Assembly (NCBI GenBank): GCA_963762545.1
Contig: CAVXLC010000003.1
Location: forward strand, 372,001 to 436,000
Direction: 5' to 3'
Source: JABFSM01 sp963762545
GTDB lineage: Bacteria; Gemmatimonadota; Gemmatimonadetes; Gemmatimonadales; GWC2-71-9
DNA length: 64,000 nt
The notes beneath the pieces are model-generated. The model did not search any database, was not told where the DNA came from, and worked only from the letters and a program-made list of their open reading frames with translations. The position numbers were made by a program, and so were the translations under genes. Of this stretch, positions 34,945 through 42,758 are shown piece by piece (the first letter of the stretch is position 1; each line of letters starts with the position of its first letter).

Positions 34945-36051
34945 TCACGCTGCCGCTGGGCTGGCGCCACGCGCCAGCGTCATTGGGCCGGTGATGGCGT
35001 CGTCGGGCGCCAGGCTGGGGCGCCCGTCCTTGATCAGATACTCGAGCAGATTCTGCAGATTCCGGCTGTACATCAGGCTGGCGTGCTGCGGAATCGTCGC
35101 GGGAAGGTTGACCGGCCCGAGAATCGTCACCCGCGAGGCGACCACCGCCTGATCCAGCCGGGAGAGCGCGCAATTGCCGCCGCTTTCCACCGCCAGGTCC
35201 ACGATGACCGAGCCGGGCTTCATCGTGGCGACCATCGCTTCGGTGATGAGCCGGGGCGCGGGTTTGCCGGGAATCTGGGCCGTGGTGATGACCAGGTCCA
35301 TCTCGGGCAGGTGCTTCGCGATCGCGAGGAGGACGTTGCGCTGCTGCTCCTCCCCCAGTTGGCGGGCGTATCCCCCCTCGCCCTCCGCGGCGGCCGTCAC
35401 CGCGGCGGCCTCGACAAACGTCGCCCCGAGACTCTGGACCTCCTCGCGCACCGCCGGCCGGACGTCGAACGCGGTCACCACCGCGCCGAGCCGGCGCGCC
35501 GAGGCGATGGCCTGCAGCCCGGCCACGCCCGCGCCGACCACGAACACCTTGGCGGGGGGAATCGTCCCGGCCGCCGTCGTGAGCATCGGAAGCAGACGGG
35601 ACAGCCGGGCCGCGCCGAGCAGCACTGCGGCATACCCGGCGACGGTGGCCTGCGAGGAGAGCACGTCCATCGCCTGGGCGCGGGTGGTGCGCGGCACCAG
35701 CTCCATCGCCAGCAGGGTGAGACCCGGGGGGGCCGCGGCCAGGTAGTCGGCGGCGGAGGCGGGCTGGAGCAACCCGATTGCCAGGGCGCCGGAGGGAAGC
35801 AGCCGCAGCGCGTCCAGGGGAGGCCGTTGCACCGACACCAGTATCCCGGCGCCGGCCAGAACCGCTGCCGAATCGGCCAGGACCGTGGCGCCCGCGGCGG
35901 CGTAGTCCGCGTCGGGGTAGAAGCTGCCTTCACCGGCTCCGGCCTGGACCAGCACCTCATGGCCGGCCTTGGCCAGCCGCTGCACGGTGAGCGGGACCAG
36001 GGCCACACGATGCTCGTGCGGGGCGGTCTCCCGTAGGACGGCAATGCGCAT
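34945..36051 (-). CDS. pntAA: NAD(P) transhydrogenase subunit alpha, NAD-binding part
   Basis: 368 aa, the soluble domain I that binds NAD(H), homologous to alanine dehydrogenase. Begins with MRIAVLRETAPHEHRVALVP, and has the dinucleotide fold KVFVVGAGVAGLQAIASARR and DLVITTAQIPGKPAPRLIT. First gene of the pnt operon and divergent from thrB across 85 bp. Confidence 0.96.
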   Translation of the reverse strand: MRIAVLRETAPHEHRVALVPLTVQRLAKAGHEVLVQAGAGEGSFYPDADYAAAGATVLADSAAVLAGAGILVSVQRPPLDALRLLPSGALAIGLLQPASAADYLAAAPPGLTLLAMELVPRTTRAQAMDVLSSQATVAGYAAVLLGAARLSRLLPMLTTAAGTIPPAKVFVVGAGVAGLQAIASARRLGAVVTAFDVRPAVREEVQSLGATFVEAAAVTAAAEGEGGYARQLGEEQQRNVLLAIAKHLPEMDLVITTAQIPGKPAPRLITEAMVATMKPGSVIVDLAVESGGNCALSRLDQAVVASRVTILGPVNLPATIPQHASLMYSRNLQNLLEYLIKDGRPSLAPDDAITGPMTLARGASPAAA

Positions 36052-36122
36052 AGTTCAGGGGCCCGGGGGCAAGGAACCGGGGACGCACGCATTGCGCGCT
36101 CTGTCCCGGCGACGGACGAAAG

Positions 36123-36130
36123 TATACAAT
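36123..36130 (+). promoter_or_regulatory. -10 box of the thr operon
   Basis: TATACAAT ends 6 nt before the thrB ATG, so the transcript would begin at or next to the start codon. No -35 at normal spacing and no Shine-Dalgarno are visible. Confidence 0.5.
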
Positions 36131-36136
36131 CCTGCG

Positions 36137-37057
36137 ATGCTCGCACAGGTCCGTGTGTTCGCTCCCGGCTCGATCGGCAACCTCGGGCCGGGCCTGGATA
36201 TCCTCGGCCTGGCGGTCGGGGGCGCCGGTGACGAGGTCATCGCGGAGCGGCACGGCTCGGCCGGCGTCGTCATCGCGGACCCCGGCCATCCCTCCCTTCC
36301 CACCGATGCCGCGGCGCACACCAGCGGCATCGCCTCGAGCGAGGTGCTCCGCCGGGCCGGCGCGGGCTTCGGGGTCCGCCTGGTGGTGCGGAAGGGGCTG
36401 CCGCTCTCGGGAGGACAAGGCGGCAGCGCCGCCTCCGCCGTGGCGGGCGCGCTGGCGACCAACCTGCTCCTGGACCGCCCGCTCCCGTCCAGCGCCCTGG
36501 TCCTGGCCGCACTCGAGGCGGAAGCGGTGGTTGCGGGCCGCCACGCCGACAACATCGTCGCCACCCTGCTTGGAGGACTGGTACTGATCCGGTCGATGGA
36601 TCCCCCCGACCTGGTGCGTTTGCCGGTGCCGGCCAGCCTGCGGATCGTCCTGGCCCACCCCGACCGCTCGATGAATACGCGGGAGGGGCGCGCGGTGCTG
36701 CCGGCCGCGGTTCCCCTGGAGGTCGCCCTGCACCAGGCCGCTCAGGTGGGCGCCATCGTCGCCGCGGCGCATTCGGGCGATTTGGAGCTGCTGGGCCGAG
36801 CCATCGACGACCGGATCGCCGAGCCCGCGCGAGGCCCCTTCCTGGCGGGATTCGCAGAGGCCAAGCAGGCCGCCATGGCCGCCGGGGCGCTGGGCTGCTC
36901 CATTTCCGGGAGCGGACCGACCGCGTTCGCGCTGGCCCGGGACGACCGGTCCGCGGCCCGGATCGCCGCGGCCATGGCGGCGGCCTACGGCGGGCACGGC
37001 ATTCACTGCAGCACCCGTATCGCCACGCCGGACCACCTGGGAGCACGCGCCCTGTGA
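36137..37057 (+). CDS. thrB: Homoserine kinase
   Basis: 306 aa GHMP kinase that phosphorylates homoserine for threonine synthesis. N-terminal VFAPGSIGNLGPGLDILGLA, the ATP-binding loop LPLSGGQGGSAASAVAGA (a variant of the usual GLGSSAA form) and C-terminal GCSISGSGPTAFAL are visible. The ATG at 36137 follows a -10 box by 6 nt. Its stop overlaps the thrC GTG by 4 nt. Confidence 0.94.
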   Translation: MLAQVRVFAPGSIGNLGPGLDILGLAVGGAGDEVIAERHGSAGVVIADPGHPSLPTDAAAHTSGIASSEVLRRAGAGFGVRLVVRKGLPLSGGQGGSAASAVAGALATNLLLDRPLPSSALVLAALEAEAVVAGRHADNIVATLLGGLVLIRSMDPPDLVRLPVPASLRIVLAHPDRSMNTREGRAVLPAAVPLEVALHQAAQVGAIVAAAHSGDLELLGRAIDDRIAEPARGPFLAGFAEAKQAAMAAGALGCSISGSGPTAFALARDDRSAARIAAAMAAAYGGHGIHCSTRIATPDHLGARAL

Positions 37058-38334
37058 CCTTTTCGACCGCCCGCCCTCCGTCGTGGCAGGTCTGCACCGT
37101 CTGCGGCAACGAGCTGCTGGAAACCGACGCCGCGATTCGTTGCCGCGCCTGCGGCGGCCTCCTGGAAGTGCGGCACCGGCACCCGGATCTGCCCGGGCCG
37201 GTCTTGCGGGGCCTGTTCCAGACCCGCTGCTGTACCCGGCCCGACACGACGCCATCGGGGGTGTGGCGCTTTCAGGAAATCGTCCTGCCCACGGCGGGCG
37301 CGAACCCGGTGTCGTTTCCCGAGGGTAACACCCCCCTGCTCTACCGCGGCCAGATCGCGGAGTGGGCCGGCGTGCCGGAGTTGCTCCTCAAGCACGAGGG
37401 CCAGAATCCCACCGGGTCGTTCAAGGACCGCGGCATGACGGTGGGGATGACCCAGGCGCTGCGCATCGGCGCCCGGGCGGTGGTCTGCGCGTCGACCGGC
37501 AACACCTCGGCCTCTCTGGCCGCGTACGCGGCGCAGGCCGGCCTGCCCGCCTTCGTGCTGGTCCCGGCCGGCCGGGTGGCCCGAGGCAAGCTGGCCCAGA
37601 CGGTGGGCTACGGCGCCCGAGTGCTGACGGTGCGGGGAGATTTCGACGCCTGTCTGCGCCTGGTGGAGGCCTCCAGCGACCTGCTCGGCCTGTATCTCCT
37701 CAACAGCGTGAATCCGTTTCGGCTGGAGGGGCAGAAGACCATCGTGCTCGAATTGCTCCAGCAACTGGGGTGGGAGCCGCCCGACTGGATCGTGCTGCCC
37801 GGTGGAAATCTCGGGAATACCTCGGCATTCGGAAAAGCGCTGGAGGAGGCGCACTCCTGGGGGCTCATCGACCGGGTGCCGCGGCTGGCGGTGATTCAAG
37901 CCCAGGGGGCCGCGCCGTTTGCGCGCGGGTTCGCCGGCGGATTCCTCCAGCGCGTGCGGGTCGACGCGGAAACGGTCGCGACCGCCATCCGGATCGGCGA
38001 TCCCGCCTCGTGGGATCGCGCCGTCCAATCGATCCGTTACACCGATGGGGTCGTGGTGAGCGTGAGCGACGCCGAGATCCTGGCGGCCAAGCGGGTGATC
38101 GATCACGCGGGCGTCGGCTGCGAGCCCGCCAGCGCCGCCTCCGTCGCGGGAATCCGGCACCTCACCGCGACCGGAGCCGTCCGGGCCGACGCCCGGGTCG
38201 TGGCCATCCTCACCGGGCATATGCTCAAGGATCCGGAGATCCTGCTGAGCGCCGCCGGAGACGCCGCGCTCGAGGAAATCGACGCTACTCCCGAGGCGCT
38301 GGCGCGAGCCGTGGAGCAGACCCCGCCAGAATAG
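37054..38334 (+). CDS. thrC: Threonine synthase
   Basis: 426 aa PLP enzyme converting O-phosphohomoserine to threonine. The N-terminus carries a zinc ribbon (CTVCGNELL and CRACGGLLEV) seen in many bacterial and archaeal ThrC proteins. The PLP lysine lies in NPTGSFKDRGMTVGM; the phosphate-binding loop is in VLPGGNLGNTSAFGKA. It starts with GTG, overlapping thrB by 4 nt. Confidence 0.95.
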   Translation: MTFSTARPPSWQVCTVCGNELLETDAAIRCRACGGLLEVRHRHPDLPGPVLRGLFQTRCCTRPDTTPSGVWRFQEIVLPTAGANPVSFPEGNTPLLYRGQIAEWAGVPELLLKHEGQNPTGSFKDRGMTVGMTQALRIGARAVVCASTGNTSASLAAYAAQAGLPAFVLVPAGRVARGKLAQTVGYGARVLTVRGDFDACLRLVEASSDLLGLYLLNSVNPFRLEGQKTIVLELLQQLGWEPPDWIVLPGGNLGNTSAFGKALEEAHSWGLIDRVPRLAVIQAQGAAPFARGFAGGFLQRVRVDAETVATAIRIGDPASWDRAVQSIRYTDGVVVSVSDAEILAAKRVIDHAGVGCEPASAASVAGIRHLTATGAVRADARVVAILTGHMLKDPEILLSAAGDAALEEIDATPEALARAVEQTPPE

Positions 38335-38393
38335 AAATGGCCGACGTCCCGGCTATATTCACTCTATCTTCCGACGCCGCCCGCGGAGTCCCC

Positions 38394-38549
38394 ATGTACC
38401 TCGGACCAGATACCGCAATGCCGCTAGCCTCCGCGATCGCGGCGGTGGTCGGTGTTGCCGTGATGTTCTGGCATCGCACCAAGGCCCTCGTCAAAGGAAT
38501 CGGGCGCTCGGTGGGCAGCCTGTTCGCCCGGCGCGCCGGCCGCCGCTAG
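38394..38549 (+). CDS. 51-residue single-helix membrane microprotein
   Basis: Short protein with one hydrophobic helix (PLASAIAAVVGVAVMFW) and a strongly basic tail ending in ARRAGRR. It sits between thrC and the two phosphatase-superfamily genes, 6 nt before the next start. Two TA-rich boxes (TATATT at 38354, TATCTTCC at 38365) upstream could be its promoter. An in-frame ATG at 38338 would give a 70-residue form but places these boxes inside the gene. Unknown function. Confidence 0.6.
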   Translation: MYLGPDTAMPLASAIAAVVGVAVMFWHRTKALVKGIGRSVGSLFARRAGRR

Positions 38550-38555
38550 CGAGCG

Positions 38556-40394
38556 GTGGGCGCCCTCCGCCGTGTCGTGGTGCTCGGCCTCGACGGACTC
38601 GAGCCGAGCCTGGTGGAGTCCATGATGGGCTCGGGAGCGTTGCCCGCCCTCGCCCGGCTCCGGGAGGCCGGCTCCTACGCCCGGCTCGCCACCACATTCC
38701 CCGCGCAGACGCCGGTGGCCTGGTCCACATTTGCCACCGGGGCGAATCCCGGCGTGCACGGGATCTTCGACTTTCTGAGGCGGGATCCCCAGACCTACCT
38801 GCCGGACCTCTCCCTCAATCGCTACGAGCAGAAGAACGCCTTCGTCCCGCCCAAGGCCGTCAACCTCCGGCGGGGCACCCCGATCTGGGAGCTCCTCGCG
38901 GAGGCCGGCATTCCGTCGGCCGTCCTCCGGTGTCCCTGCACCTACCCGCCCGACCCGGTGAAGGGACGATTGCTCGGGGGAATGGGCGTACCCGATCTTC
39001 GGGGCGGGCTCGGCACTCCGACCTACTTTACCAGCCGGGACGGGGTGATCCCGGGGGAAAGCGAGCGCGTCACCCGGGTGACCGTGGAGGGCGACCGGGT
39101 CCGGACCGAACTGGTGGGGCCGCGCCTGCCGCGAGGCGGAGATGCCACCATCGACTTCACCGCCCTGCTGCAACCCGGCGGTGGCGTGGAGCTCCGCATC
39201 GGGGGGCACAGCGCCGAGCTGTCCCGGGGCCGGTGGGGACCGTGGCTCAAGGTGAAATTCAAGCTCGGTCTGCTGCAATCGGTGGCCGGGCAGGTCCGCT
39301 TCTTTCTTCCCGACAGCTCCGACGGATTCTCGCTCTATGCCTCACCGGTCAATTTCACGGCGGATGCTCCGCCATTTCCGATCAGCGCGCCGTGGGATTA
39401 CGCCGGGGAGCTGGAGCAGCGCATCGGCACCTACTACACCGCCGGGATGGTCGAGGATCACACCGGACTGGTGAACGGGAGAATCGACGAGGCGGCGTTC
39501 CTGGCTCAATGCGACATCGTGATGGCGGAGCGCGAGGCGATGCTCGAGCTGGAGCTGGCCCGCCTGGACCAGGGGCTGCTCTTCTGCCTGTTCGACACCC
39601 CGGACCGGCTGCAGCACCTGTTCTGGCGTTTCCTGGAGCCGGATCATCCGGCGAACGCCGCGGGCTGCGACCCCGCGTACCGGACCGCCATCGCCGATCA
39701 CTACCGCGCACTGGATGCCATCGTCGCGCGGGTGGTGAAGGCGGCGGACCCCGAGACGTTGGTGATCGTGCTCAGTGATCACGGCTTCACCAGCTTCCGG
39801 CGGGGAGTGCACCTGAACGGATGGCTGCACCGGCAGGGGCTGTTGACGCTCAAGGGCGGCGTCGAGCCCGGGACCGACTCGGGAGAGTTCTTCCGCGAGG
39901 TGGACTGGCCACGTACCAAAGCCTACGCGCTGGGATTGGGGGGGATCTATCTCAACCGGAGCGGGCGCGAAGGTCAGGGCATCGTCTCGGCAGTGGACGC
40001 GGAGTCGGTGGCGGCCGCGATCCAGGACGGCCTGCGCGGGCTGCCCGACCCGGCCTCGGGCCAGCGGGCCGTGCGCGACGTCAAGCTCAAGGAGGAGATC
40101 TACCGGGGCGCCGCCACCGCCGAGGCGCCGGACCTGCTGGCCCTGTTCGAGCGGGGCTATCGCGCCTCGTGGACCACGGCACTGGGCGGGATCGGGACCG
40201 GCCTGTTCGAAGACAACACCCGACGCTGGAGCGGGGATCATATCGTGGATCCCGAACTGGTTCCGGGCGTCCTGTTCATGAGCCGGCCGTTTCGTACCGG
40301 CCAGCCCCGCATGCTTGACCTGGCGCCCACCATCCTCGGCGCGCTGGGAGTGCCGCCGGGCCCGGAGATGGAGGGAGCGAATCTGCTGCCATGA
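38556..40394 (+). CDS. Alkaline-phosphatase-superfamily phosphodiesterase/pyrophosphatase-like protein
   Basis: 612 aa. Belongs to the type I phosphodiesterase/nucleotide pyrophosphatase fold: VVVLGLDGLEPSLVE provides the first metal Asp, TTFPAQTPVAWSTFATG the nucleophile Thr region, and LSDHGFTSFRRGVHLNGWL the second metal site. No signal peptide is evident, so it is probably cytoplasmic. Substrate unknown; phosphonoacetate hydrolase-, PGM- and sulfatase-like relatives share the fold. It starts with GTG at 38556 and overlaps the next, paralogous gene by 4 nt. Confidence 0.85.
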   Translation: MGALRRVVVLGLDGLEPSLVESMMGSGALPALARLREAGSYARLATTFPAQTPVAWSTFATGANPGVHGIFDFLRRDPQTYLPDLSLNRYEQKNAFVPPKAVNLRRGTPIWELLAEAGIPSAVLRCPCTYPPDPVKGRLLGGMGVPDLRGGLGTPTYFTSRDGVIPGESERVTRVTVEGDRVRTELVGPRLPRGGDATIDFTALLQPGGGVELRIGGHSAELSRGRWGPWLKVKFKLGLLQSVAGQVRFFLPDSSDGFSLYASPVNFTADAPPFPISAPWDYAGELEQRIGTYYTAGMVEDHTGLVNGRIDEAAFLAQCDIVMAEREAMLELELARLDQGLLFCLFDTPDRLQHLFWRFLEPDHPANAAGCDPAYRTAIADHYRALDAIVARVVKAADPETLVIVLSDHGFTSFRRGVHLNGWLHRQGLLTLKGGVEPGTDSGEFFREVDWPRTKAYALGLGGIYLNRSGREGQGIVSAVDAESVAAAIQDGLRGLPDPASGQRAVRDVKLKEEIYRGAATAEAPDLLALFERGYRASWTTALGGIGTGLFEDNTRRWSGDHIVDPELVPGVLFMSRPFRTGQPRMLDLAPTILGALGVPPGPEMEGANLLP

Positions 40395-41842
40395 AGATCC
40401 TCGTCATCGGTCTCGATTGCGCCGCTCCGGAGATCCTGCTGGCCGATGAGCGGCTGGTGCACCTGCGCCGGCTGATGGCGGCGGGGGGCTACGGGCGACT
40501 CGAGAGCGTGATTCCGCCGATCACCGTGCCGGCCTGGATGTGCCTGGCGACCAGCCAGGACCCCGGCTCGCTCGGCGTGTACGGCTTCCGGAACCGGACC
40601 GATCACAGCTACGCCGGTCTCTCGATCGCAAACTCGCGCTCGATCCAGGAGCTGGCCATCTGGGATCAGCTGGCCCGGGAGGGCAAGCGCTCGGTGATCA
40701 TCGGGGTTCCGCCCTCGTACCCGCCGCGGAAGGTGAACGGCATCTGCGTCGGGTGCTTCCTCACGCCCGATCCCGCGCGGGACGAGTACACCTACCCGGC
40801 GCGGATCAAGGACGAGATCGCGGCGCTGGTGGGGGAATACGAGGTGGATGTCAAAGGCTTTCGCACCGAGAACAAGGCCTGGCTTCGGGACGGCATCTTC
40901 CGGATGAGCCGGAAGCAGTTCCAGGTGGTGCGACACTACGTCAAGGCCGTCGAGTGGGACTACTTCCAGTTCGTCGACATCGGGCTCGATCGCGTACACC
41001 ATGGGTTCTGGCACTACCACGATCCGCTGCACGTACGCCACGAGCCGGGCAGCGAGTTTGCCGGCGTCATCCGGGACTACTACCTGCACCTCGACGAGGA
41101 AATCGGACGCCTGCTCGAGCTGCTGGACGATGACACGCTGGTCCTGGTGACGTCGGACCACGGCGCCCGCAGGCTGGACGGCGGGTTCTGCGTCAACGAG
41201 TGGCTGATCCGGGAGGGGCTGCTCATGCTCACCGAGTATCCCAAGGCCATCACGCCGTTCGGCCGGCTCGCGGTGGACTGGGAGAAGACCAGGGTCTGGA
41301 GCGAAGGCGGCTACTATGCCCGCGTGTTCTTCAACGTGAAGGGCCGGGAGCCGGAGGGCACCATCGATCCCGCCGACTACGAGAGCTTCCGCGACGAGAT
41401 GAAGGCCCGCCTCGAGGCCACGGTGCCCGGCACGCTGGTCTTCAAGCCGGAGGAGATCTACCGCACGGTGCGGAACGTGGCACCCGACCTGATCGTCCAC
41501 TTCGGAGCGCTGGCCTACCGGTCCATCGGCGGCGTCGGGTATCCGGAGCTGATCGTGCAGGAGAACGACACCGGCCCCGATGACTGCAATCACGCCCAGT
41601 ACGGCGGGTTCATCCTGGCCGGGCCGGGCTGGCCGCCGGTCGGGGAGATGCAGGGTGTGCGGCTGCTGGATCTCGCGCCCACCCTGCTCGAGCTCTCCGG
41701 CTCCGATGTTCCGTCCACCATGCAGGGCCGGTCGCTCGCGGGAGGCCCCGCGAGGCGGGATGGTGGCAGCGGCGGCGGGCTCACCGCGGAGGGAGAGCGG
41801 ATCATCCGGGAACGCCTGAGCGGTCTGGGCTACCTGGGGTAA
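40391..41842 (+). CDS. Second alkaline-phosphatase-superfamily protein
   Basis: 483 aa, paralogous to the preceding gene but shorter: ILVIGLDCAAPEILLADE, VIPPITVPAWMCLATSQDPG and VTSDHGARRLDGGFCVNEWL. Also no signal peptide. The two genes overlap by 4 nt, which suggests they act together or on the two ends of one substrate; that is inference. The stop is followed by a hairpin and the convergent cysD. Confidence 0.85.
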   Translation: MKILVIGLDCAAPEILLADERLVHLRRLMAAGGYGRLESVIPPITVPAWMCLATSQDPGSLGVYGFRNRTDHSYAGLSIANSRSIQELAIWDQLAREGKRSVIIGVPPSYPPRKVNGICVGCFLTPDPARDEYTYPARIKDEIAALVGEYEVDVKGFRTENKAWLRDGIFRMSRKQFQVVRHYVKAVEWDYFQFVDIGLDRVHHGFWHYHDPLHVRHEPGSEFAGVIRDYYLHLDEEIGRLLELLDDDTLVLVTSDHGARRLDGGFCVNEWLIREGLLMLTEYPKAITPFGRLAVDWEKTRVWSEGGYYARVFFNVKGREPEGTIDPADYESFRDEMKARLEATVPGTLVFKPEEIYRTVRNVAPDLIVHFGALAYRSIGGVGYPELIVQENDTGPDDCNHAQYGGFILAGPGWPPVGEMQGVRLLDLAPTLLELSGSDVPSTMQGRSLAGGPARRDGGSGGGLTAEGERIIRERLSGLGYLG

Positions 41843-41845
41843 TGA

Positions 41846-41871
41846 GTGAGCCGGGCGGCCGGCCCGCTCAC
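41846..41871. terminator. Hairpin between convergent operons
   Basis: GTGAGCCGGGC and GCCCGCTCAC pair with one bulge around a short GC loop, directly after one stop codon and over the other. No T-tract on either strand. Confidence 0.5.
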
Positions 41872-42758
41872 ATGTAGCCGTCCCGCCGCAGGGATTCGAG
41901 CCCCCCGCCGTCCTCCGCGTCCTGCGCCCGGCCGGACCGCTCCGCCACCCGCGCGAACTGCCCGCTCCGAAGCTCCTCGATGATCTCGGCGGGCGTCCGG
42001 GCGTCGGACCGTACCGGCCGGGTGCACGGCGCGCATCCCAGCGAGCGATAGCGGGTGCCGCTCCCCTGGTTGTAGTACAGCGAGACCGTGGGAATCTTCT
42101 CGCGATCGATGTACTCCCAGATGTTCAGCTCGGTCCAGTCCAGCAGCGGATGAATCCGGACGTGGGTGCCGGGGGCGAAATCCGTCTTGTACTGATTCCA
42201 GAACTCGGGCGGCTGCTCGCCGACGTCCCATTCGTTGCGCGCCGAGCGGGGCGAAAAATAGCGCTCCTTCGAGCGGCTGCCTTCTTCGTCGGCGCGAACC
42301 CCCACGATCACCCCGGTGTACGGCTCGCGATCGGGATCGGGCTCGTAGGCGCCGGTATCCGGATTCATGCGGAGCCGCGACCCCTCTCCGCTCAGGGTAC
42401 GGGCCAGCGCCTCCGTCTTGAGCAGGCCGCAGCAGCCGATCCGGTCCAGCGCGCCGGCCGGAAAGGTCCGGCCGTCGGCCAGTGCGGCGTCGTTCCGTCC
42501 CACCACCATCGGCAGGCGCCACTGCCGGGCCAGGCGATCCCGGTGGGCGATCATCTCGGGAATCTTGAACGAGGTGTCGATGTGCACCAGCGGAAACGGC
42601 ACCTGCCCGAAGAAGGCCTTGCGGGTCAGCCAGAGCAGGACGGTGCTGTCCTTGCCGATCGACCAGAGCATGCAGAGCCTCGGGAAGTTCGCCTGCGCCT
42701 CCCGGAGCAAGTGCATGCTGAGCGCCTCGAGCCGGTCGAGGTGATCCATCGGCTTCAC
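41868..42758 (-). CDS. cysD: Sulfate adenylyltransferase subunit 2
   Basis: 296 aa. ATP-sulfurylase catalytic subunit of the PP-loop family: MLWSIGKDSTVLLWLTRKAF, then FPLVHIDTSFKIPEM and LDRIGCCGLLKTEAL, with GCAPCTRPV toward the C-terminus. It forms APS from sulfate and ATP together with CysN. The GTG at 42758 overlaps the cysNC stop by 4 nt; an ATG at 42749 is an alternative start. Gene order cysNC-cysD is the reverse of the usual cysD-cysN. Confidence 0.95.
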   Translation of the reverse strand: MKPMDHLDRLEALSMHLLREAQANFPRLCMLWSIGKDSTVLLWLTRKAFFGQVPFPLVHIDTSFKIPEMIAHRDRLARQWRLPMVVGRNDAALADGRTFPAGALDRIGCCGLLKTEALARTLSGEGSRLRMNPDTGAYEPDPDREPYTGVIVGVRADEEGSRSKERYFSPRSARNEWDVGEQPPEFWNQYKTDFAPGTHVRIHPLLDWTELNIWEYIDREKIPTVSLYYNQGSGTRYRSLGCAPCTRPVRSDARTPAEIIEELRSGQFARVAERSGRAQDAEDGGGLESLRRDGYM

